DNA of 43,653 bases. Source: Parachlorella kessleri. Its lineage: Eukaryota > Chlorophyta > Trebouxiophyceae > Chlorellales > Chlorellaceae. Every line of letters starts with the position of its first letter. The first letter of the stretch is position 1. The DNA lies in assembly GCA_001598975.1 (NCBI GenBank), contig BBXU01000241.1:1-43653 (forward strand), read 5' to 3'. Shown here piece after piece: positions 1 to 9,804 of the stretch. A program made the translations under genes and the position numbers. The notes beneath the pieces were generated by a model. That model did not search any database. It saw nothing but the letters and a program-made list of their open reading frames with translations, and was not told the origin of the DNA.

Positions 1-102
1 GTTATACGCTCGCGCATAGCACAGATGGATGGGCAAACGCAGGTGGACGTGGATTCCTATGATCGCCTACGAGTGTTGCATGGGCCTCTTGTCCCTCCCT
101 AG
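1..102 (+). CDS. Possible last exon of an upstream gene (partial)
   Basis: Frame 1 is open from the left edge to a TAG at 100-102, giving about 33 residues rich in charged and hydrophobic residues and ending in LVPP. The amino-acid mix looks like a protein C-terminus, but I recognise no family and the piece is short enough to be open by chance. If real, a gene ends here on the plus strand, and the THADA gene downstream would have to start after it. Confidence 0.25.
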   Translation, partial: VIRSRIAQMDGQTQVDVDSYDRLRVLHGPLVPP

Positions 103-290
103 TGTGCACACACTGGTGTGCCATGATAAAGTGATTGTTTTGATCTTATAAGTGACCCTAGAATCCAGTGACTAACTGGTATATGCGCTTCCTTGCAAAG
201 TGTAATCCACAAGGCTAAAGGTGGCGCTACTTACCCATTCAGCTCTGGCACATATAATAGTGTGGTTAGGCAGCATGCACATCAACTGCT

Positions 291-404
291 GAGGTCGTGG
301 CCGAGCGGTTATGGCGATTGACTAGAAATGGCTCTACGGAGAATCTCTCCGCCGCCTGCGATCAATTGGGGGAACCCGCACAGGTTCGAATCCTGTCGAC
401 CTCG
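291..404 (+). tRNA. tRNA-Ser(AGA) with an intron
   Basis: A complete class II tRNA can be folded by eye. The acceptor stem is 291-297 (GAGGTCG) paired perfectly with 397-403 (CGACCTC), with discriminator G404. The anticodon stem is ATTGA before CTAGAAA and TCAAT at 362-366. The anticodon AGA is at 324-326. A 33-base intron (about 328-360) sits after position 37, the canonical place for nuclear tRNA introns. A long variable arm (about 367-379), typical of tRNA-Ser, precedes the T arm at 380-396, whose loop is TTCGAAT. The mature tRNA would be 81 nt before CCA addition. The internal A and B boxes look intact, so this is probably functional. Confidence 0.95.
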
Positions 405-425
405 AAGTTTTGAGACGTACTTCCG

Positions 426-432
426 TTTTTTT
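426..432 (+). terminator. RNA polymerase III terminator
   Basis: A run of seven T lies 22 bases past the mature 3' end of the tRNA-Ser gene, on the sense strand. This is the usual pol III stop signal. Confidence 0.7.
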
Positions 433-641
433 CCGCGTCATCCGAGCTTTTTCGTCTGCTCAGCGGCATCTCGTGGCTATAGCGTTGGCATTTCAGTTGG
501 AATAATGCTTCATTAAGATGGTCATGCACGTGACAGGAAGGGGTCCCGTGCTTACGGGTAATGCTATTAGGTATTTGAGCGCACGCACCAAGCTGGTGCT
601 CCTAGGTAGGCCTTGCAGGTAGGCCGTTCCCTCCTTTGCAG

Positions 642-3600
642 CTGCTCACTATGGCCCCGCCTGTCCCACCGAACCTGTATGCAGGTGCCAAGCTGGTGCT
701 GCTGGTGTTCTTGAAGTATGCCGCACAGCTCGGCTGGCGCATTTCGCTCGGGCCGCCAGCGACAGCTGCAGTGGAGGGCTTTGCCCCCAGCGGTCACGAA
801 GCGTTGCTGCACTTCCTGGAAGGAGCCTGCTGCCTGCTGCAGGTGTGTGTGTGGGGTGGGGTGGGGTGGTGGGGGGGGAAGAGAGCCCCAAGACCGGCCT
901 GCATGCGGGGCTTGCATGTTGCAGCTTATAAGCCCCACATGAAGTGACTAGGACGGCTGTGAGCATGCACGCACCGCGCGTGCAACTTGCGAATGCCCTG
1001 CAGGGTCGGTCGAAAAGCAGCCTGCATGTATGAGCGGGTAACGGCATTCGGCATGGTTGGCTGGGAACTTGTAAGGAACGTGATACAAGTACCCGCTTTT
1101 TGAGGTTCCCACACCTGGGACCACCATGTACCAAGCATTGACAACAGCTCCTTGCCTTATGCCGGTTAGCTAGTTGCAGCATGCTGGGTGTATGGCTACT
1201 GTCAGGTGCGCTAGCTTGTGTTGTGGCACGCATGCAGGCCTCCATTTATGCCGGCCGGCAAGACATGCTAGAGGCTTGCACGAACAGCTTGGCCCATGGA
1301 GCCCTCATCACCCTGAGGTGGGTGAAGTGAGCGAGGTGCTGTTGCTGCTGTCGAGGCCCTAATTCTCCAAAGCTGTGTGCTTGTGCGTTGAGCAATGACA
1401 CATGCTCGCAGGCAGAGAGATATGTCATGTTGTGTAGCTTACAAAGCCTGACCCTACCATGCTGTTTCCACTCTTGTGGGACATACCTGCTTGGAATGTG
1501 TAGCTGCGCGCTAGCAGTTCAGGCAGCGCGTGTTGTCCATGTGGGCATTCCTGGTGTTGCTGCTTCAGGTATCTGGTGGGTGAAGTTCCCTGGGCTGAGC
1601 TGACAAAGCAGGAGGGGCATGCAGAGCGCGCCCGAGCCTTGCCAGTGCGCCTGCTAGCCCTTGACTTTGAGGCAGCTGCACTTGTGTACGGGCCCCTTTG
1701 CCAGCCACAGGTAAGCTGTCCATACTGACTGGTCTACCAGATGCCAGGCCTCAAGCGCATAGCAGCTGCTTGCAATGGTAGTACTGTGCAACGGTATTGC
1801 CATGAGTGGGATTCCCTGCCGGCCCAGGTGAACGCTGAACCTATCTGATGCGTAGCACTGTCATGTTACAGCCTGGCAATATGGGACTCATGGTCCCCTG
1901 CGTTCCAGGAGCAAAATATGGGTGCTGGGGATGTGGATGCGAATGATGTTGACCTGGATGAACCAGAGGCTGAGGAGGGCTCTGCGGTGGACGAGGAGGG
2001 CTGTGCACTGGGCTTGGGCCCCAAGGCACAGGTGAGAACCGCTCTGGTCGTGATGCCCGTGCCATTGGCATACAACGTGTACCTAGCAAGGAGCGTGTGT
2101 GCGCATGTAATGCTTGTGCGGACCGCTGGACAGTCCAGGTGTGTGAGGGCCGTGCTTCCTGCCGGGCCGAGTTGCGTTATGGTGCTGTCAAGTTTGTGCA
2201 TTGTTAGGGTGGTGGCTGTGCTGCGATGCGCTGTGATGTGCTGTGCTGTGCTTGTGGATTGGCAGTCCCTGCCCAAGTAGGTGGCAAGGTGCCTTTCCCT
2301 GCTAGTGGTGCTGTCACCGCAGGCAATCATCTCCTGACTACTTAGGACACAGGCGCTGCATCTGGCCTGTCACACTACAATATCTCCTCACGATGCTTGT
2401 CTCCTTGCCAAAGCATACACAAGCCCTCTTGCTGCTCCTGCCTCCTTGTAGGTGATCATCACTGGCTGCTGGCTGACAATGAAGGAGTGCTCGCTGGTGC
2501 TGGCCACCATAGTGCGCAGCGTGCCGCTGTCAGGTAGCAAAAGTTGGGCCAGCACTGTCTTTTTAGAAGCCAGGTGCCGACAAGCAACGTGCTGGAGTGA
2601 CTGTAGGCAATGAGCCCGGCCCTGGTTTGATTGCAGTGACCCATGTGGCGGCGGCACGGGACAGTACTGGACGCTTCAGTGCAAGTTGTAGCTCCTGCAG
2701 GTATCGAGGTGATTCATGTCTTGGTGTCTGTGAGCCAGGCAAATCAGGCGGGAAGTCGTATTGCAACATTGGGTTCATTTTGGTGTTGCTGCAGGCAGCG
2801 AGGCTGCTCATGCGCTGCTGTCAGTGGGCCAGGTGAAGGCGGTGGGTGACCACTTCGTTGACACCCTTTGTCACATGAAGCACAATGGGGCCATTGACAA
2901 GACCCAGGCCGGCTTCCTGGCTGTGTGCGAGAGGTGAGGCCTTGTAGGACTGGCTGTTGGCCAGTCATGAGTGGGCGCCCTCAATTGAAGCTGCTAGGTC
3001 CACTGAACCCGAAACATGTTGCCACCAACATCCCTCGCCGCTCCATCTGCATTGCTGAATGAGGGGAACCCACCTTGTCCTCTCTCATATAAGCTCCCAG
3101 CCAGGGTGTCAAGGCCTGAGCTAAAGAACGTGGTCATGCCGCCGGGGGGCCGCCTCCGTCGCTTCTCCGACAGTTGTGGTGCGAAACCACCACCTCCAAA
3201 CTTGTAGATACTTCGCGGCCTCCCGCCTGCTCTCAATGCCTTCCCAGGGCTTCGCACTGTGCCCGCACTAGTTAGTCTACCCACGTGGCGTCATGTGACA
3301 ATCTCTGCCGTGTGTCTCCACAAGTGGGGCGACAGACAGTCAGCTGCTTCTACCAACCACCTAGCTGCTGCCGGCCCCACCTCCATTGCGCCCCATGCTG
3401 CAGGCTGCTCCGAGAGCCCGCCCCTGCCCTCAACTCACTGCCCCAGTCGTGGCTCTCGTCTCTGCTGGCCTTCCTCCAGCGGCCGGGCCAGACCCGCAGC
3501 GACATTGTGCGGCGCAGCGCTGGGCTGCCCTATGCCTTCAACACGCTCTTTGCCGCTGAGCCCTGCAACTCACACAAGGCAAGACAGCTCCCCTACTACC

Positions 3601-6600
3601 TCAGTGCCCTGTGCACTGCGGGATCGGCCATTGGTACTGTGATATGTGTGGGACTCTGCAGGCGTTGCTGACTAGCGATGTGTTGACGGCTGCAGGAGGC
3701 TTGCCTGCCCTTACCATGCATCCCGCTGTGTGACTTTGCATGTGCTTGTCGTGAAACAACCAAGCTTTTGGGGATTTTACAAGCCGTGCTTTGCATGGTT
3801 TGGGAAGTCATGCTGCCTGCCATGTGTCTATGGTGGTACAAGCTTGTTTCGCTGGAACGCAGATCCTCATGAAGCAAGGCATGGAGGAGATGCTCCGACT
3901 GGCCAGCTCAGAAGGCTTGCCGGAGCCGTGGCCCAGGGTGCACGCCCTCAACGTGCTGCGAGTCGCCTTTAGCAACGCTGCCTTGGCCACCGACACCTCC
4001 GCCTACTATGCCAAGGGTGAGCGCAGCCCCTCATCCACACGCGTAAGCGCGGCCCCTCCTACACACGTGTAAGCCAGGCCCCTCATAAACACGTGTAAGC
4101 GCGGCCCTCATAAGGTGGTGTGTTAGGGCTTTCACTTGAGGGTTGTGCTCGGGCTGGCCGCCCGGCCAGTGATGCTGCTTTTGATAGTACACTGCGTGTG
4201 CAAGCTTTCCACCCGCTCACTGTCGTGAGAGGTGTAGCGCTGCCTGTCATCCCTAGGCTGCACACCTGTCAATTTCCTGGGATGCCCAAACAAACACTCA
4301 AAACCCGCTGTTTGCCTCTTGACTTCCATCAATTTTGGGAGCCTCACAGGGCTGGAGGCTTCACTACTGGCCATGGCGGCGCCTCAATGGGAGGTGCGCA
4401 ACGGGGCCACGCTGTGCTACACCTCCCTGCTGGTCCGCATGCTGGGCTTCCGCAACGCAGCCTCACAGGTGGGTGCGGTGTGATGTGCATGGGGGAGCTG
4501 CAACTTGTTGCTGGTCCGCATGCTGTGCTTCTGCAGTGCAGCCTCCCAGGCAAGTGACAGTGGGTTTGGTATCTTACTGAGGTTCTTGATAGAGCGTTGT
4601 ATCTGGCCTTCTTGCGGCGCTGCGCCGACTGCTCACACTCTGGCATGTGTCACACTTGGCGTGCGGCTAGGCCTTGAGACTTCTTCAAAAGCCCCAGCGC
4701 CCCTTCCCTGTTGCTGCATCACCGGGGCCCCTCGATAAGTCTGTGTGTTGCACTTCGTGCCTCACTGCCTTAGTGCCTTTAAATATGCCGAAGGACCTCA
4801 AGATGTCTACGCCATCCAGGCCTGCACGCCTACCCCTAGTACTAGTACCCCTCACTCCCCCTGCCTCCTCCATCAATCCCCCACTGCAGGACCGCGCTGC
4901 CAAGCGGGCCATGTCGGTTGCCGACTTTTTCGCCCAGTACCCCGCCCTCCACCCCTTCCTGCTGTCCCAGCTGGGGCAGGCAACAGAGGAGCTGGAGTGT
5001 GGCAGGGGCCGGGCCATGCACCCATCGCTGTTCCCGGTGCTGGCCCTGCTGTCCCGATTGAGGTGAGGGCGGCATTGTGCTGGACAAGACTAGCCTCGCT
5101 CTACATGGCTTCTTGCTAGTGGTATGTGAAGCACACCTCGCTCCCTGCCTGTGTTCTCGCAGAGCCTGTTGCATGGCATACGTTGGTTGTGCTGCAGTGC
5201 TGACTTTGTCTCCTGCCTCAGATTCTGACACCTGCCTTGTCTGGTCTTGGATCTTTGGGGAGTCCCTGCATCCCACTGCCGATCGCCCCTGCTATGGCAG
5301 CTAAAGTCTGCCGATACTGCCTGCGAATTGACGCAGCTCGCATCCGCCACGCTGCTGTCTGACCTCTTCCTGTCGCATGCATTTCTATCTCCAATGGCTG
5401 CAGCAGCCAAAGGGGTTTCCCAACTGTCCCCTGTAGGCCCTCCCTGCACTCCCGCTTATCTGCCCACACCGCCATCCCCTCCCCCGCCGCCTTCGTCCCC
5501 TTCGTCCGCCGCTGCGCCGCTGCTGAGCCGCTGGCGGTCCGCCAGCTGGCAGCCAGGGCGCTGGCGCCCCTGCTCAGCCCTGCTGAGCTGCCTGGCACCC
5601 TGGCTGACCTGGCAGAGGACGTGGCTGGGGCCATCTGCGGCGGGAGTGCTAGTCAGGATGACCGTAGTGCCCATGGGGAGGGTAGCGCTTACGATGGCAG
5701 TGCTGGCAGCAGCGGCCGCCAAGCGGCTGTGCAAGGGGTTGGCCGGCCGCCGGCAAATGCGGTGCATGGGTGGCTGCTGCAGCTGCGGGTGCTGTTGGAG
5801 GGCGCAGCTGCCAGAAAGGACGTCCCTGCTGCTGAGCTGGCATCTGGGGTGGCACAGGTTGCCAGGCACCTAAGGTGCGGGTGTCCTTGTTCGTCGGGCT
5901 GCGCAGAAAGGTGTGGCTGGTCTGCATTGTGGGAGCTGGTCGCAGGCCCTGCACTGATGTTGTCAGCCTGGTTCAGGCTGTGCTGCAGGCAGTGCTGCAG
6001 GCAGGCTGCTAGGGATCCTGCTGCTACCTTCTGAGGTGGCACACCAGTGTCTCAACAAAGTGCCCCCACGGCCAGCAGGGCTGCATTCCAGGGGCTAGTA
6101 CTTAATAGTAATTTCCTGAGCTGAGCCTTACCTTGCCACACAGGACAGTTGTTCTGACCCTTAGCAGCGCTTGCTCCGCTGCTTGTTGCAGGAGATGTGT
6201 GGGTGTCTGTGCTCTGGGCCACTATGGTTGCGCCCCTCTTTCGTTGGAGTACCTGAAAGTCTGTCGCGCTCTGGCGCTGCTGGCAACACAGCAGGCAAAG
6301 CAGGCGCAAGCACAGCAGGAGCCTGACACAGCACAGCAGGCGCAGCAGGAGCTGCTGCGCCTTGTGGGACAGCACTGCTGGGACGCCATTGCCAGGTCGG
6401 TTTACTGGCTCAGCAGGACTATATAACATGCAGCTTGTGGGCGGTAGGTTGGCTCTTACTCTTTTGGTGCATCCATACTACCAAAACTAGGCATATGAGG
6501 GCTGGGCAGTGCCTGCACCAGTTGTGGCAAGCTTTGTACCAAGCGTTGTCAAGATGGGTGGTAGCTAGAGGCTGCTAGTTGCCGAAGCCTACACGGTAGG

Positions 6601-7347
6601 AGGGCAGCATGTGGCACAAAGCCCATTCACTATCAAATGTTGAGGATGCGCTTTGACTTTGCATCCATGCCAAACTAATTGTACGGTTTGCTATTGTTCA
6701 GGCCAGCCAGTGCCCTCAACAACGTGAATGGGGATGCGGCCAACCCAATGACCTCTGCTTCTTACAAGGCGGCTGCAGAGCTGTACTTTGGGCCACTTAG
6801 GGCCTGGAGGGTGGCCAGCAGCGAAGGCAGCCCCTCAGGTAATGGCAGAAACGGGGCCGTCTTGGAATCCACATGGTATCCACATGGCATCCTCTGCGGG
6901 TTACAGCTAGATACCGCCACTAGTCACGAGCATGTGGAGTCTTTCCAGGCTGGCAGCGGAATGTGCTGTAGGGCCCCACCCAGCTATGGTCAACTGAGGC
7001 GGCGGCTGAGCGGGATGTATGGCCAAGGGCAATGGCGTGATGGAAGATAATCAACCCCTCTGCCATAATCGCAAGCGCTCTAAAGTTGCAAGAGTTGTAT
7101 GCTGGTTCAGCTCAGCTTGCGCTTTTGGTTCCCTGCCGCTAATCTGTCCGCACAGTTAAATCTGTCCATGTCTGGCAGCTTCACACCTGCGTCGCTGCCT
7201 TTCCCCGGTGCAGGCCTGCCCCTAGCCCAAGAGGTCAAATTAGCCTTGAGCAGCAGCAAGTATGAGGTCCGCAGCGCCACCCTGAAGCAGCTGGTGAAGC
7301 TGCTGTCCCCGGCTGGCAGCCACAGCCAGCCAGAGCAGCCCCACTAC

Positions 7348-7382
<35 letters not shown>

Positions 7383-9497
7383 GCAGCAGCCACGAGGTGC
7401 TCACGGCAGCTTGGGGGGCCTGCCTCAAGAGTCGCTGGCAGTGCTGCGCTCCATCCTGGTGCGCCATGCGCTGGTGGAGGAGCACCACAAGGCTGCCAGG
7501 CGCACGCTGTGCCTGCTGTGCCTGCTGCCGCCGCCACCAGGACCAACACCTGAGAGCACGGCCCATGCAAGCCTGGAACCTGTGGTGCAGGCGCCGCCAG
7601 GTGACTTGAGACAGGCGGGCAGCTCGCCTAGCAACGGTACTCTAACAAGGGATGCCGCTGGAGCGCAGAACCCAGGGCCTTGTGAGGAGTCTCAGCTGGC
7701 TGACAGCCTCCAGCAGAGGGCACGTTGCGAGGCGGACCCCGCAATCAGGCAGCATGCAGTGCGCTGCCTGGGCCTGGCGTGGCGCGCTGTGCTGTCGCCC
7801 GAGCTCGCGGCAGCGGCAGCAGGTTGCGGACCTCGTGGGGGGGCATGGGGTGCAACACGCACAGCAGGCAGGCATGGCACAGCAAGCACAGCAGGCGAGC
7901 ATGGCACAGCAAGCACAGCAGGCGGGTGCGGCACAGGAATCACGGAGGACGAGGCTAGCACTGCGGACGTCTCGCAGCCGCTGCGGCCCTTCCTGGACGT
8001 GCTGCAGGGCTGCAGCCAGCCTTGGCAGCTCCCAGAGCTGCGCTGGGCAGCTGTGGCAGCCCTTGACGCCTCGGGCTTGCTGGCCCTGGGCGCTGCTACT
8101 TCTCCAGATCCCACAGCAGCAGCAGCAGCAGCAGCGCTGCCAGCGCAGGAAGTATGGGCTGCAGGACAGGTGTCCTCTGGAATGGAGGCGGGCTCAGATG
8201 CTGGCAACAGGGCCCAGGTGGCCTGCCAGCTGCCCGACTGGCTGGTTGCGGGGGTGGTGGAAGGGTGGGCGGTGGCTATGAGGCTGCTGGAGGAGGAGGA
8301 AGTCGAGGTGCGGGATGCCATGGCTGCTATCGCAGCGGCAGCGGCAGCCGCAGGGTCAGCGCGCATAGCAGGCACAGCAGCGGCGTCGAGCTCAGCGGGC
8401 ACGGCTGCCGCAGCTGCCTCGATGGCGGCGGCAGGGTCACAAGAGGCTTTGCAGCAGGGCTGTGTGGAGTGGGTGGAGCGGCAGGTCTTCCCTGCGCTGG
8501 CAGCACGCTTTGGGCCCCACCCAGCGCTGCTGCGCCAGCTGTGCGCCTGGGTTTATGAAGAGGAGCTGCAAGACACCTCCGGTGCTGTTCTTGATGGAGC
8601 GGGTGATCAGCAAAGTAATGGTACTGGCAAGGCCGGGGTGCAGACAGGCCAGGCAGCGGAGGAAGGGACAGCTGCCCATGACGGTAAAGAGGGAGCAGGA
8701 GGTGTAATGAAGGGTTCTCCAGGCGAAGAGCGTCGGCTGTTTGATAGGGAGTTAGATAACCACCACGAGGAGCCGCTGCTTATCGCGCAGGTGAGATACT
8801 CTGCCGCGCCTCTGAGCGTGCCGCCCTGGCAAGCATCGCTGCCGTGTTCTGAACAAGGTGGCAGTTGTCTTGGCGGCGGCATGCGATGGCTGGTTGTGTA
8901 AGGGGTGTTTGTATGTATTTTCACAATCAGGCTGGCTATTGAAGGCGACCCTGTGCTCGGCAGATGGTACCTTGTGCGCGAGAGCGTCCTTGAGGCCCAG
9001 AAGTCACGCAGCCCTGGCTTGTGCACCTGCTGCAGCTTGCAGCCGAGACCCTGGCACACCTGGCGTCAGAACTGCAGCCTGGCGGCAAGGCAGCTACCCT
9101 GCTCCTTTCTTGGGCCGGCTCAGCACTGTGCCATCTGGAGGCTGCTGTGCCTGCTTTGCTTCCTGCCAAGGCGCAGGCGCAAGGAGCCTGCAGCCCTTGG
9201 CTGCAGTACGGCGAAGCGGTGGGGGCAGTACAGGGCGGCTTTGTACCAGTGTACCGCGCCCTGCTGGCAGTGTGGGTGGGGGGGCATGTAGGGGGCGGCG
9301 CTGCTAGCAGTGGGGCTGGCAGCAGTGCTATTCCCGCTAGGCTGGTTAGGCTGTTTGATGGTGAGGGAGCGGCGGTGGAGCAGCCGCAGTTGAGGAGCCT
9401 GGTAGCAAAGGTGTTGCGATTATGGGGATGTCATGATACTGAGCCAGAACCCAACTTTGAGGAGCTGTTCTTGGTCGGGAAAATGGGTCTGCAGTAG
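642..9497 (+). CDS. THADA: THADA / TRM732 homologue (DUF2428 HEAT-repeat protein)
   Basis: Exons: 642/651-842, 1238-1317, 1569-1710, 1909-2031, 2452-2533, 2795-2933, 3404-3578, 3863-4016, 4350-4468, 4890-5062, 5437-5874, 6192-6395, 6702-6838, 7214-8790, 9012-9497. Counting from ATG651 they encode about 1406 residues. The DUF2428 region covers roughly residues 170-460, with family-like stretches such as WLTMKECSLVLATI, RRSAGLPYAFNTLFA, WPRVHALNVLRVAF and WEVRNGATLCYTSLLVRMLG. A late motif LFDRELDNHHEEPLLIAQ resembles plant THADA. In yeast Trm732 partners the methyltransferase Trm7 for 2'-O-methylation of tRNA position 32, so the likely role is tRNA modification in the cytosol. Intron 7 uses a GC donor (AAG|GCAAG at 3579). 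Exon 14 carries a 10-residue polyglutamine run and Ala-rich low complexity. The N-terminal several hundred residues of human and plant THADA are not found. The 5' limit is uncertain, because 640-641 also reads as an acceptor AG. Confidence 0.9.
4027..4115 (+). repeat. 26-bp minisatellite, 3.4 copies
   Basis: Three units of exactly 26 bases (4027-4052, 4053-4078, 4079-4104) and an 11-base partial copy lie in THADA intron 8. Each unit starts CCCCTC and holds CAC-G-GTAAG. Because every unit carries a GTAAG, the array multiplies donor-like motifs just downstream of the true donor at 4017. Confidence 0.9.
4509..4554 (+). repeat. Partial duplicate of the 3' end of THADA exon 9
   Basis: This segment matches 4428-4474 (end of exon 9 plus its donor) at most positions, offset by 81 bases. 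Both begin TGCTGGTCCGCATGCTG and end GCAGCCTC-CAGG. The exon copy has a GTGGG donor and the intron copy has AG|GCAAGT. The duplicate sits in intron 9 and is not needed for the reading frame. Confidence 0.8.
7350..7390 (+). repeat. CAG trinucleotide tract (polyglutamine)
   Basis: Ten consecutive CAG codons, then CCG CAG CAG, lie in THADA exon 14 and encode Q10-P-Q2. The tract is in frame and falls in a low-complexity linker between helical repeats, so length variation would probably be tolerated. Confidence 0.9.
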
Positions 9498-9804
9498 TGG
9501 TTCGTGCCATGTTGACAGCCTAGGTCAGCCTGGGTTTGCGCTCTTGCACAATGCCTCAACAATCGAAGCCTGTCCCTAGGGGTCTGTTCAGACCTTGCAT
9601 ATGTGTGCGGCCTCCTGTGCATCCTGCTTGGTCACCAAATGGGAACACCCAGGTTAACTATTCAAGAACGGAGGTATGTTGTTGGAGAACTATGCTTTCC
9701 AATGTGTAGGCAACGAAGGGTATGCCTTCAAGTCAGATTACCACATTGTTCAACAGGAATGATACCAGACATGGCAGCAGTAGTATTTCTTTGCCAAAAA
9801 GCTT
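9498..9804. other. Convergent 3' region between THADA and the GT77 gene
   Basis: About 300 bases between the stop codons of two convergent genes, presumably their two 3' UTRs. I see no gene, repeat or clear polyadenylation signal. Confidence 0.6.

Noticed and set aside
328..516. 62-residue plus-strand ORF
   Set aside because: It overlaps the intron and 3' half of the tRNA-Ser gene, so it is non-coding sequence that happens to be open.
583..712. CCAAGCTGGTGCT repeated at about 590 and 689 as another exon-edge duplication
   Set aside because: The shared word is only about 13 bases with little flanking similarity, too short to support a duplication.
7692..8402. 236-residue minus-strand ORF
   Set aside because: Antisense shadow of the Ala- and Gln-rich THADA exon 14; low-complexity GC-rich sequence keeps several frames open.
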